Of a stretch of 64,000 nucleotides of DNA, positions 1 to 8,820 are shown piece by piece (positions within the stretch are counted from its first letter, which is position 1; each line of letters starts with the position of its first letter). This DNA comes from Salsipaludibacter sp038233055. Its GTDB lineage: Bacteria > Actinomycetota > Nitriliruptoria > Nitriliruptorales > Nitriliruptoraceae. The notes under the pieces were generated by a model, which saw only the letters and a program-made list of their open reading frames with translations, made no database searches and was not told the DNA's origin. The DNA lies in the NCBI GenBank assembly GCA_038233055.1, contig JBBSMS010000002.1, positions 19,593 to 83,592 on the forward strand. The letters are read 5' to 3'. Made by a program: the position numbers and the translations under genes.

Positions 1-341
1 CGGGGTGGCCTGCGAAGTCAGAACGCCGTCGGGGCTCACTTCCGTTGGTCTTCCACCTACCTACCCAAGAGACCTGGGTGGTGGCATCGTCCCATGGAGC
101 GACTGCCAGCCCATCGGCGCAGTGGCCCACTCCACCGGGCTTGACGGGGTGGCCTGCCGATCGGCAGTGTTGGCCACCGGCGAAGAACTTGCTTGGTTTT
201 CGCGCCCGCTGCGTGCTGCAGCAACTGTTAGGACTCGGGCTGAGTTTTCTGATTGGTATTGGCTTGACGACGTCAGGTAAGACGTTGCGGAGTCACGTCT
301 GGGGGTCGGGATCGCTAACCAGTGAGGTAAGCCCCGTGTGA
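1..341. other. No recognisable gene; AT-richer left edge
   Basis: I see no gene here. Bases about 180 to 330 are visibly richer in A and T than the rest of the window. The short open frames in this stretch resemble nothing I know. A 13-base string occurs at position 1 and again near 144, in front of unrelated sequence. Together with the fragments to the right, this looks like decayed accessory DNA. Confidence 0.4.
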
Positions 342-401
342 TGGCCAACACCAGCCGGACCACTCACCGGGGCCCTCTCAGTCCCGCAGTCCTCCGGCCA
401 C

Positions 402-674
402 GTGCAGGTCGAGGTCGACGGGATCGTCGTCGCCGACAGCCACCAGCCACGGATGTTGCTCGAAACCGGGCTGCCGACCCGCTCCTACCTCCCCAAGACC
501 GACGTCCGGATGGACCTGCTGCGGCCGTCGGACACGCGCACGCACTGCCCCTCCAAGGGCACTGCCAGCTACCACGACCTGGTGCTCGACGACTCGGGCG
601 AAGACTCGATCCACGAGGACCTCGTGTGGTGGTATCCGGCCCCGCTGCTCGAGTCGATCGCCATCGCGAGCTGA
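402..674 (+). pseudogene. DUF427 domain protein, truncated fragment
   Basis: The translation matches the core of DUF427, a small beta-rich domain of unknown biochemical role. Visible family strings are VEVDGIVVADSHQP, LLETGLPTRSYLP, a DVRMDLLRPSDTRT segment, CPSKGTASYH, and EDLVWWYPAPLLESIAIAS. Intact members run on for another 20 to 40 residues after the position equivalent to ESIAIA, usually through an FYNE.VDL strand, and often carry a second copy of the domain upstream. Here the frame stops right after AIAS, and the frame upstream opens only at 342 with no convincing ribosome site. I read it as a 5'- and 3'-truncated remnant. A short expressed protein starting at GTG 402 cannot be excluded. 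Confidence 0.55.
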
Positions 675-749
675 CGGCGTGCTCCAGGACCGTCCGAAGA
701 GCCCGTTCAGCTGACCTTCCGGCAGTCTGCGGCCGTTCGCCCGACGCGG

Positions 750-2042
750 TCAAGGGTCGAGTTGGGCCCGCGCCGCCAACATCAGCACGGCGCCCGTGGC
801 GGCCGTGGCGGCCGCGACGAGCCAGGCCGTGGCGAAGGAGGTTGCCGCGGCCGTCGCGCCGAACGCCAGCGGCCCGATCGCGTTGCCCACGCCCAGACCG
901 GCCAAGCCCACGCCCGCTGCCGCACCGGGTGCGTGCGGTGTGAGCCGCACCAGGGACAGGAACAGCAGGCCCGACCATCCCCACCCGGCCGCGAATGCGC
1001 CGACCGTGCCCACGACCAGGGCCGGGGTCGTGCCCAGCGCGCCGACGGCCATCGTCACGGCCCCAGCAGCGAGCATCGCCGCGATCAGGTGCAACCGGGG
1101 ACCACGATCCCGGTCGGCATGCACCCCGGCCCCGACCCTGGCCACGATGCCGGCCACGCTGCCAGTCGCCAGCAGGAGGCCTGCCGCCGACTCGCCCAGC
1201 CCCATCGCGACGCCGCTCTCGGTCAGGAAGACGCTGATCCCACTGGCCGCGGCGCTGCCGGCGGCGGCCGATGCCGCGATCAGCAGCAGGGCACGGCGCG
1301 GAGGCGGGTCAACGACCGGCGCTGCCACCGTCACCCCATCGGTGCGCACCGGCGTGGCGTGGCCAGCCACATCAGGTCCGGTGTGGTGGTCGCCGTCCGC
1401 GCTCGCGGCCCCTGTCCCGGCCGCGCCGCCCCGACGTCCGGCCCCTCGCCTCGCCGGGGCATCGGTGTCCATGTCGGTGCGGGCCATCAGCCATCCCAGG
1501 GCGGCCAGCGGGACGACAGCCAGCAGGAATGCCCAGCGCCATCCGAACGTGGTGGCGGCGCCGGGCACCGCCAGGCCGGCGACCAGCGTGGCCGTCGGGA
1601 TCGCCGCCTCCTTGATGCCGAATGCCAGTCCGTGCCGCGTGTCCGGGACAGACCGGGACACCAGGATGGCCAGGCCCGGGTCGGTGAAGGCGATTCCCAG
1701 CCCCGCGACGCCGAGCAGGACGGCGATGTGCAGCCAGGACGTGGCGAACCCGCCGATGCCGACGAGTGCGACGACACTCAGGGCGGAGCCGGCCGCGACC
1801 GACGTCCGTGCGCCCAGTCGGTCGGTGGCCCGTCCAACCAGCGGGGCCACCGCGGCGCTGACGAGGAACCCGCCGGTCACGGCGGCGCCCAGGGCGGTCT
1901 CGCCGAACCCGAGGTCTCGTCGGATCTGCACGGCCAGCCCACCGACGAGGAAGACCGGCAGCGCGGCCACGACCAGGGCGGTGCCGGCGGTCGCGATCGG
2001 GCGCACGACCGAGGGTCGTGGCGTCGTGGTGGTGGGGGTCAC
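750..2042 (-). CDS. MFS transporter
   Basis: A major facilitator superfamily permease of about 430 residues, the usual length. It is almost wholly hydrophobic, with twelve plausible membrane segments in two halves. The halves are split by a hydrophilic, Ala/Gly/Asp-rich central loop at about residues 190 to 250. The motif GRATDRLGARTSV near residue 70 fits the MFS loop 2-3 signature (GxxxDRxGxR). Substrate cannot be told; the sequence resembles the CynX/NimT or drug-efflux branches. I start it at the GTG at 2042, which begins VTPTTTT. The frame stays open to an ATG at 2138, but those extra 32 residues are polar and unlike a transporter N-terminus. It lies between two gene fragments, so it may be accessory cargo. 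Confidence 0.8.
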   Translation of the reverse strand: MTPTTTTPRPSVVRPIATAGTALVVAALPVFLVGGLAVQIRRDLGFGETALGAAVTGGFLVSAAVAPLVGRATDRLGARTSVAAGSALSVVALVGIGGFATSWLHIAVLLGVAGLGIAFTDPGLAILVSRSVPDTRHGLAFGIKEAAIPTATLVAGLAVPGAATTFGWRWAFLLAVVPLAALGWLMARTDMDTDAPARRGAGRRGGAAGTGAASADGDHHTGPDVAGHATPVRTDGVTVAAPVVDPPPRRALLLIAASAAAGSAAASGISVFLTESGVAMGLGESAAGLLLATGSVAGIVARVGAGVHADRDRGPRLHLIAAMLAAGAVTMAVGALGTTPALVVGTVGAFAAGWGWSGLLFLSLVRLTPHAPGAAAGVGLAGLGVGNAIGPLAFGATAAATSFATAWLVAAATAATGAVLMLAARAQLDP

Positions 2043-2179
2043 TTGCGTCCAGCCGTTGTGTTGGGAGCCGCGCAGCGTAGGCGATCGGGTGACGGCACCA
2101 TCCGCCTCCCACCCCCAGGGCGATCGGCCCAAGACCACGTCGAAGGCGCATCGAGACCAGGTGCAATCATCCGGCCCCG

Positions 2180-2422
2180 TTGGGGCTGGGGAAGTACACC
2201 CCGCACGTGCTGCGGCAGTCGGCGGCGACGTTGCTGATCGATGCGGGCGCGAGCGTGAAGGACGTCCAGCAGCACCTGGGCCATTCGGATGCGGCGGTGA
2301 CCCTCAACATTTGCAGCGCCGTGATGGAGGGACGGAGCGAGGACCTGGCCGAGCGTCTGGAAGCGATCCGCCCGGCGGCGACGGGTGTGGGTCACGACCA
2401 GGACGGCAGTGATCGTGACTGA
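2180..2422 (+). pseudogene. Tyrosine recombinase (integrase), C-terminal fragment
   Basis: Only the last third of a tyrosine integrase is present. Visible are the HVLRQSAATLL box (the HxxR pair of the catalytic core), the LGHSDAAVTL box (catalytic His/Trp position), and the C-terminal helix where the nucleophile Tyr normally sits (consensus TLDIYxxV). Here that stretch reads TLNICSAVME, so the nucleophile codon is TGC (Cys) where TAC would be expected. The frame continues upstream without a start codon or earlier integrase motifs, and the first codon available is a TTG. This is a dead fragment. It lies 205 bp from a tRNA-Arg gene, a classic integration target, which suggests an old integrated element whose other parts are gone. 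Confidence 0.8.
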
Positions 2423-2626
2423 TCGGACCGTGTGGACGGCTGGCCTGGCACCTCGACTCGGGTGGTCCGGGCACTCCTCATGTGTCCAACCGCCGCGTCC
2501 GGGCTGGTGGTTGGAGTGCAGGTCCAGGGCATGCTTGGGGCACGAGCAGGGCACGACACGTCAGCGGCGCGACCCTCTCGACGGGAAGTTGTCGCGGTTT
2601 TGATCGAATGGGGACGAGCGGAGCAG

Positions 2627-2701
2627 TGCGCCCGGCAGGATTTGAACCTGCGACCGGCGGATTAGAAGGCCGCTGCTCTCTCCGGACTGAGCTACGGGCG
2701 C
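2627..2701 (-). tRNA. tRNA-Arg (anticodon UCU)
   Basis: Read on the minus strand it folds as a complete cloverleaf. The acceptor stem is GCGCCCG with CGGGCGC, the D stem GCUC/GAGC, the anticodon loop CUUCUAA, and the T arm GCAGG-UUCAAAU-CCUGC. The anticodon is UCU. Two oddities stand out. The closing pair of the anticodon stem is a C-U mismatch (GCGGC against UCCGC). Also, no CCA is encoded after the discriminator A, unlike the tRNA-Gly and tRNA-Pro genes nearby. A TATCCT -10 box lies 9 bp upstream (2711-2716, minus strand), so it is probably transcribed. The integrase remnant nearby suggests this gene was an integration site. Confidence 0.85.
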
Positions 2702-2832
2702 GCGAGGGACAGGATACGTCGCTCGCCACCCGAGAGACCCGTTGCGTCGCCGGGTGCGGCCGTGGCAGACTGGCTCCGAGACGGCACCGGCCCGAACCGG
2801 TCATGACGCCGTCGCCATCGGCCAGGTCGATG

Positions 2833-3129
2833 ATGAGCGTGGTCAACCGCAACGCGCCCCGGTCCCCACAGGATCGGGCGATCGATCGTGCCCGCGCGGT
2901 CGCCACAACCTTCCAGACGTTCGCCTACGTGTTGATGCTCGCCGCGGTCTGGGGTGCCCCGGTTCGGGCGGTGCTGGTGGCACACCGTGATGCCGGATCG
3001 GCGTGGCGCAGCCCGTGGCACCTGTGGGCCATGGGGGAATGGACGGTCGTCTGCCTGGCCGCGTCCTACCTGCTCTGGTGCGCGGGGGACTGGGTGCGCG
3101 ACGAACTGGTCCCCACGTCCAGGCGCTGA
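2833..3129 (+). CDS. Small membrane protein, unknown function
   Basis: About 98 residues with two likely membrane helices: one around FAYVLMLAAVWGAPVRAVL (residues 27-45) and one around WTVVCLAASYLLWCAG (about 72-87). A basic N-terminus precedes them and a short charged tail (DELVPTSRR) follows. I do not recognise the family. The start is uncertain: ATG 2803, 2830 and 2833 are all in frame, and 2833 has an AGG six bases upstream. It stands alone, facing the J-domain gene, with no operon context. Confidence 0.5.
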   Translation: MSVVNRNAPRSPQDRAIDRARAVATTFQTFAYVLMLAAVWGAPVRAVLVAHRDAGSAWRSPWHLWAMGEWTVVCLAASYLLWCAGDWVRDELVPTSRR

Positions 3130-3172
3130 CGCCGCACCGGGATGCGCCCGGGGACGGGGACAAGCGCGTGAG

Positions 3173-3913
3173 TCACTCGGTGCGGTACCAGTCGCCCAGC
3201 GGCCACTCGATCGCGTCGCAGAACATCGACAGCGCCTCGGCCACCAGCACGGCCGTGGCCGCCTCGGACGGGCCCGGGTGCACCACGTAGGTCGACTCGG
3301 TGGCCGCGGGATTGCGCGTCGTGGACCACCCGGCCGGGACCCCGGCGCGGTCGATCCGGCGGCGCGCCCCGGGCGGGAACGTCGCCACCACCTCCAGGTC
3401 CCGCCCGGCCACGCCTCGGCGGGTCGCACCGGTCACCTCCCATCGCGACAACAGGTCGTTGGACAGGTGGCGCGCGACGCGGTTGAGGAACGAGCCCGGG
3501 CGTCGGCTCACTCCGCTGATCCGATCGGGCCCCGACGTGTCGTAGGCACCCGCGACGGCGGCGGCGACCCCAGCGACACTCCAGGCGTCACCCGGGCCCG
3601 GGGCGGTGGCGTCTGCCAGCAGCGACAGGTCGACGTCGTCGGCCTCGGCGCGTCCACGGCCGTACTGGCCGGTCGTCGACGGGTACGCGCGGCGGCCAGT
3701 GGACGGCGAGGCCGCAACCGGCGGCTCGCGGTCGGCTCGGTCCAGCAACAGGTCGACGGCCGCGACCAGGTCCTGGAACACCGCGGCATCGCCACCGGCG
3801 TCCGGGTGATACGTCCGAGCTGCACGCCGGTAGGCACGGCGGATGTCGTCGGCGGTCGCGTGGCGGTCCACCTGGAGCAGTTCGCGCGCGCGGCGATGCG
3901 AGAGGCTTGCCAT
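3173..3913 (-). CDS. J-domain (DnaJ-like) protein
   Basis: A 246-residue protein with an N-terminal J domain, the module that stimulates the ATPase of Hsp70 (DnaK). It begins MASLSHRRARELLQVDRHAT, and the diagnostic HPD tripeptide falls at residues 36-38 (YHPDAGGDAAVFQ). There are no glycine/phenylalanine or zinc-finger regions, so this is a class C J-protein, not DnaJ itself. The C-terminal 150 residues are not recognised and end in a compact region (FCDAIEWPLGDWYRTE). The ATG at 3913 is preceded by GAGGTGA at good distance; an ATG seven codons earlier would put that site inside the gene. A TAGCAT -10-like box is at 4025-4030. Client and partner Hsp70 are not evident here. Confidence 0.75.
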   Translation of the reverse strand: MASLSHRRARELLQVDRHATADDIRRAYRRAARTYHPDAGGDAAVFQDLVAAVDLLLDRADREPPVAASPSTGRRAYPSTTGQYGRGRAEADDVDLSLLADATAPGPGDAWSVAGVAAAVAGAYDTSGPDRISGVSRRPGSFLNRVARHLSNDLLSRWEVTGATRRGVAGRDLEVVATFPPGARRRIDRAGVPAGWSTTRNPAATESTYVVHPGPSEAATAVLVAEALSMFCDAIEWPLGDWYRTE

Positions 3914-4082
3914 GGACGTGGGATCACCTCGCACCGTCGAGACGTGGCTGGCGGGAAACCGGGTTGCGACCGTGGGTTGCAGCGGGCGTGGGATTCCGGC
4001 GGTCCGGCAGCGCCCGTCCGGCCCATGCTAACGCTGGTCGGGGCCGATCCCGGACCCGTTGGCGGCGTCCTGTCCGGCCGGA

Positions 4083-4480
4083 TCAGGCGCTGTGACGGCT
4101 CACGGACGCACTCGGCGCGCGACCGGCGGACCTGGCTCGTGCGACGGCCGTGGTGTAGCCGACGGCGCCCAGCAGGGACGCGAGGAGCAGCACCACCTCG
4201 GCGATCGTGACAGCGTTGTCCGGCAGTCGCACGGGTGGCAGCGTGTCCGCACCTGGGAGGTCACGACCGCGGGCGCCAGCGGGTTGATGGTCACGCCGCC
4301 TGTCCGCGCGGCGGCCTGGGCCTGAAGCGCGGGCGCCGTGACGGGCGTGGTCACGACGGGGCGTGGTCACCCCGGACGCCGCCACGGCAGGGGCTGCGGT
4401 GCGAAGGTCCTCGCCAGGTCGGCGGTCTCCTTGGCCGCGCCTGTTGCTCTGGCCGTGGTCTGCTCGACGGTCTCGGTGGC
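4083..4480 (-). pseudogene. Frame-broken remnant of a single-pass membrane protein
   Basis: No single frame gives a sensible protein, but three adjacent minus-strand pieces each do. In order they are a helical segment with TVEQTTARATGAAKETADLA (about 4450-4390), a Pro/Ala-rich piece with VTAPALQAQAAARTGGVTI (about 4345-4285), and a membrane helix LPDNAVTIAEVVLLLASLL followed by an Arg-rich tail ending at 4083. The pieces sit in different frames. The junction near 4345-4375 holds a duplicated GTGACCACGCCC string, a likely source of one shift. I infer a small membrane-anchored protein broken by at least two frameshifts, or assembly errors. Family not recognised. Confidence 0.3.
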
Positions 4481-4517
4481 GCGTGTGGGCCGATGGACCC
4501 GGGGCGCGCCGAGGAAG

Positions 4518-4591
4518 TGGAGCGGGTGAAGGGAATCGAACCCTCATGACCAGCTTGGAAGGCTGGGGCTCTACCATTGAGCTACACCCGC
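4518..4591 (-). tRNA. tRNA-Gly (anticodon UCC)
   Basis: Full cloverleaf on the minus strand: acceptor GCGGGUG/CACCCGC, D arm GCUC-AAUGGUA-GAGC, anticodon stem CCAGC/GCUGG around CUUCCAA, T arm AGGG-UUCGAUU-CCCU, discriminator U, and an encoded CCA (4518-4520). The anticodon is UCC. A -10 box TATCCT lies 12 bp upstream (4604-4609, minus strand). It is transcribed divergently from tRNA-Pro. Confidence 0.93.
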
Positions 4592-4779
4592 GAACGACTC
4601 CGCAGGATAGCGACGACTGGTCCGGAACCCGCCCCGGTTCAGGCCTCGCGTTCGTCCAGTGCCCACGATGCCCACCCGGTCGGGTCTGTTCCCGCCCACC
4701 CGGGCCGTACCGGTGGTGGGCACGAGGGACGTCCACCGGGCAGGGTGCCACGGGGCGGCGCCACACAACGCGGGATCGG

Positions 4780-4785
4780 TAGGAT
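4780..4785 (+). promoter_or_regulatory. Candidate -10 box of tRNA-Pro
   Basis: TAGGAT, 16 bp before the first tRNA base. It fits the TAnnnT form seen ahead of many genes in this window. No good -35 hexamer is visible at 16-18 bp upstream. Confidence 0.45.
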
Positions 4786-4801
4786 CGGGGTTCGCAGCAA
4801 C

Positions 4802-4879
4802 CGGGGCGTGGCGCAGCTTGGTTAGCGTGCCTGCTTTGGGAGCAGGAGGTCGCCGGTTCGAATCCGGCCGCCCCGACCA
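4802..4879 (+). tRNA. tRNA-Pro (anticodon UGG)
   Basis: Complete cloverleaf: acceptor CGGGGCG/CGCCCCG, D arm GCGC-AGCUUGGUUA-GCGU, anticodon stem CCUGC/GCAGG around UUUGGGA, T arm GCCGG-UUCGAAU-CCGGC, discriminator A, and an encoded CCA at 4877-4879. The anticodon is UGG. It lies just upstream of tig on the same strand. Confidence 0.95.
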
Positions 4880-5013
4880 CGTCGTGACTGGCATCCCCCG
4901 CTCGTCCGACCACCATCCATCCGCACACATCCGCGATCCGTGCATGCCCGTGCGACCCTGCTGCGGTCCACCTCGGCACCACTCCCACGGCCAACGAACA
5001 GGCACCCCCTGCC

Positions 5014-6441
5014 ATGAAGACGACCGTCGAAACCCTCGACCCCGTCCGCGTCAAGCTCACCGTCGAGGTCGAGCCCCACGTGGTCAAGAAGGCCCACGAC
5101 CAGGCCGCGCGCCACCTCGCCGCCCAGGTCAACCTCCCCGGGTTCCGCAAGGGCAAGGCTCCGCGCCGGCTGCTCGAACAGCACCTCGGCAAGGGCGCGA
5201 TCGCCCAACATGCGCTGGAGGACTCGCTGGACAACTGGTACCGCGAGGCGCTGGAGGCCGAGGACCTGGTCCCGGTCGCGTCGCCCGAGGTCGACATCGA
5301 CACCTTCAGCGAGGACGAGGGCGCCAACTTCTCCGCCGAGGTCGAGATCCGGCCCGAGATCGACCTGCCCGACCACACCGGCATCCAGGTCACCCACCCC
5401 GAGTGGTCGGTCACCGAGGACGAGGTCGACGAGAAGGTGGAGGAACTGCGCGAGCGGTTCTCGGAGGTCGACGAGGTCGAACGCGCAGCCCGCACCGGCG
5501 ACTACGTCACGATCGACCTGTCGGTGTTCATCGACGGTGAGGAGATCGAGGGCGCCCACGTCACCGACGCGCTCTACGAGATCGGCTCGCAGGGGGTGAC
5601 CGCCAAGCTGGATGACGAACTGGACGGGGTCGAGGGCGGCGAGGAGCTGACCTACGTCGACGACCTGCCCGAGGAGTACCCCGAGCATGGCGGCGACGAG
5701 GCGGAGTTCCACGTCACCGTCCACGACGTCCGTGCCAAGACGCTGCCGGCCCTGGACGACGACTTCGCTGCCACCGCCAGCGAGTTCGACACCTATGCCG
5801 AGTTGCGCACCGACCTGCGCACCAACGTGTTGAAGCAGAAGCTGCGCGGGGCCCTGCACGAGGCCCGCGGCAGCCTGCTCGAGGCCTACCTCGCCACCAT
5901 CGAGGTCCCGCTGCCCCCGTCGATGATCACCGACGAGGTCGAGGGCCAGCGCGCCCAGATCACCCAGCAGGGCCAGCAGTACGGGATGACCTTCGAGGAC
6001 CTGCTCGCGGCCCAGGACGTGGAGGTCGACGCCTGGGAGGAACAGGTCCGCGAACAGGCCAGCCAGTCGGTCAAGGCGCGCCTGGTGCTGGACACCCTGG
6101 CGGAGGACCTCGAGGTCCAGATCGAGCCCGACGACGTCAACGAGGAGATCTTCCGCCACGCCATGCAGATGGGCATGCAGCCCGAGCAGGTCGCGGAGAT
6201 GATCCAGGACCAGGGGTCGCTGCCGGCCCTGATCGGGGACATCGCCCGGCGCAAGGCGCTGGACGCGATTGTCGATGGCGGCACCCTGGACGGCGCCCCC
6301 GACGACGCGCTGCTGATCGAACTGGGCCTCAAGCAGGACCCGGACGCTCCCGACCCCACCCCCGAGACTGCGGCCGAGGCCGCCGACGCCCCGGCCGACG
6401 CCGACGAGGCCGCCGACACCACCGAGGCCGACGACGCCTGA
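5014..6441 (+). CDS. tig: Trigger factor (ribosome-associated chaperone)
   Basis: Trigger factor binds the ribosome at the exit tunnel and shelters nascent chains; it also has peptidyl-prolyl isomerase activity. The N-terminal ribosome-binding domain carries the signature GFRKGKAPRRLLEQHLG (residues about 44-60). An FKBP-type PPIase domain follows at about 155-245 (RTGDYVTIDLSVFIDGEEI). The C-terminal helical arms run to about 440. The 475-residue length is slightly long because of an acidic Ala/Asp/Glu tail of about 40 residues (DAPDPTPETAAEAADAPADA onward). The start MKTTVETLDPVRVKLTVEVE matches the family N-terminus. It heads the tig-clpP-clpX group, the common arrangement; the clpP promoter is separate, beyond a 52-bp palindrome. 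Confidence 0.97.
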   Translation: MKTTVETLDPVRVKLTVEVEPHVVKKAHDQAARHLAAQVNLPGFRKGKAPRRLLEQHLGKGAIAQHALEDSLDNWYREALEAEDLVPVASPEVDIDTFSEDEGANFSAEVEIRPEIDLPDHTGIQVTHPEWSVTEDEVDEKVEELRERFSEVDEVERAARTGDYVTIDLSVFIDGEEIEGAHVTDALYEIGSQGVTAKLDDELDGVEGGEELTYVDDLPEEYPEHGGDEAEFHVTVHDVRAKTLPALDDDFAATASEFDTYAELRTDLRTNVLKQKLRGALHEARGSLLEAYLATIEVPLPPSMITDEVEGQRAQITQQGQQYGMTFEDLLAAQDVEVDAWEEQVREQASQSVKARLVLDTLAEDLEVQIEPDDVNEEIFRHAMQMGMQPEQVAEMIQDQGSLPALIGDIARRKALDAIVDGGTLDGAPDDALLIELGLKQDPDAPDPTPETAAEAADAPADADEAADTTEADDA

Positions 6442-6458
6442 GGGCCCCACGAGCCACG

Positions 6459-6510
6459 CGTCGAATGTGCGCATCGCCCCGGAATCCCGGGGTGGGGCGC
6501 ACACTCGACG
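6459..6510. repeat. Family A palindromic repeat, copy 1
   Basis: A 52-bp element with 14-base arms (6459-6472 and 6497-6510, one mismatch) around a GC-rich centre that holds a smaller CCCCGG/CCGGGG hairpin. The same 52-bp layout recurs at 47446-47497. It sits 17 bp after the tig stop and could end tig transcription, but there is no T-tract. Confidence 0.8.
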
Positions 6511-6615
6511 TGATTTGGCGGGCCTGCGGGGAGGGGTCGGGCGGGGTCGGGGCGTGGTCACAGGTTTGGTGCGTGGTCACGACTCACATCGTGTCGGACC
6601 GACAAGGGCGAGGGG

Positions 6616-6621
6616 TACGGT
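6616..6621 (+). promoter_or_regulatory. clpP -10 box, probable leaderless start
   Basis: TACGGT ends 7 bp before the clpP ATG at 6629. That spacing places the transcription start at or within a base of the start codon, the pattern of leaderless actinobacterial mRNAs. The only purine-rich tract upstream (GGGCGAGGGG) ends within the box itself, so it would not be in the transcript. Confidence 0.5.
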
Positions 6622-6628
6622 GCCCGCC

Positions 6629-7342
6629 ATGACGATTTCACCCGTTCAGAGGACTTCCGCCGTGGCATCCACCCCCTTCGGGTTCGCGCCCCCCTCCGCA
6701 GAGGACGTCGTTTCGTCTGCCGACGACCTCGTGACGTCGCCCACCAACTACCTGGTGCCGACGGTCATCGAACAGACCAACCGCGGTGAGCGGGCCTTCG
6801 ACATCTACTCGCGACTGCTGCAGGAACGGATCATCTTCCTGGGCACGCCGGTCAACGACGAGATCGCCAACGTCATCATGGCCCAGTTGCTGCACCTGGA
6901 GTCGGAGGATCCCGACAAGGACATCAACATCTACATCAACTCCCCGGGGGGGTCGATCACGGCGCTGTTCGCCATCTTCGACACCATGGAGTACATCAGC
7001 CCGGACGTCGCCACCATCTGCCTCGGCCAGGCCGCCTCGGCCGCCGCGGTCCTGCTGGCCGCCGGCACCAAGGGCAAGCGCTTCGTGCTGCCCCGCGCCC
7101 GGGTGCTGCTGCACCAGCCCCACGGTGGTGCCGAGGGCCAGGCCGGCGACATCGAGATCCAGGCACGCGAGATCATCCGCATGCGCGACCAGCTCAACGA
7201 GATCCTGGCCGACAAGACCGGCCAGACCGTCGAGAAGATCGACAAGGACACCGACCGCGACTTCATCCTGACCGCCGGTCAGGCGGTCGAGTACGGCATT
7301 GCCGACCGCATCCTCGAGTCCCGCAAGGCCATGGGGGAGTGA
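6629..7342 (+). CDS. clpP: ATP-dependent Clp protease proteolytic subunit
   Basis: The serine peptidase chamber of the Clp protease, which works with the ClpX unfoldase encoded next. The catalytic triad is visible: Ser137 in GQAASAAAVLLAAG, His162 in LLHQPHGG, and Asp211 in TDRDFIL. The 237-residue chain has an N-terminal extension of about 40 residues relative to typical ClpP, rich in Ser and Ala, perhaps a propeptide. Many actinobacteria carry a clpP1-clpP2 tandem here; only one copy is present. I chose ATG 6629 because homology begins shortly after it and the -10 box fits. The frame upstream to 6467 crosses the family A repeat and is not coding. Confidence 0.95.
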   Translation: MTISPVQRTSAVASTPFGFAPPSAEDVVSSADDLVTSPTNYLVPTVIEQTNRGERAFDIYSRLLQERIIFLGTPVNDEIANVIMAQLLHLESEDPDKDINIYINSPGGSITALFAIFDTMEYISPDVATICLGQAASAAAVLLAAGTKGKRFVLPRARVLLHQPHGGAEGQAGDIEIQAREIIRMRDQLNEILADKTGQTVEKIDKDTDRDFILTAGQAVEYGIADRILESRKAMGE

Positions 7343-7383
7343 CCTCGGCGGCGGTGCGGACGGCCGCACCGCAGACCCATCAC

Positions 7384-7413
7384 GAGCGCACCGCCCAGCC
7401 GGGCGGTGCGCTC
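7384..7413 (+). terminator. Strong hairpin after clpP
   Basis: A perfect 13-bp inverted repeat (GAGCGCACCGCCC with its complement) around a 4-base loop, between clpP and clpX. The downstream bases are GCGTGGTT with no T-run, typical of high-GC terminators. It suggests clpX has its own promoter (TACGCT at 7468-7473). Confidence 0.75.
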
Positions 7414-7507
7414 GCGTGGTTCCCCACAGACGGGGGGTGGTGGTGGCCCGGCGGCGGGGCCGGTCAGTACGCTGCGGGGCGGGACCCGGCGACACGACGA
7501 GGACACG

Positions 7508-8782
<1,275 letters not shown>

Positions 8783-8820
8783 GTCGGGACTGCTCCGGCC
8801 GGTCCTGACCGGGAGATGTC

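Noticed and set aside
750..2701. An intact prophage or integrative element at the left edge
   Set aside because: Only an integrase tail remains. There are no structural, conjugation or replication genes and no clear att duplication within the window.
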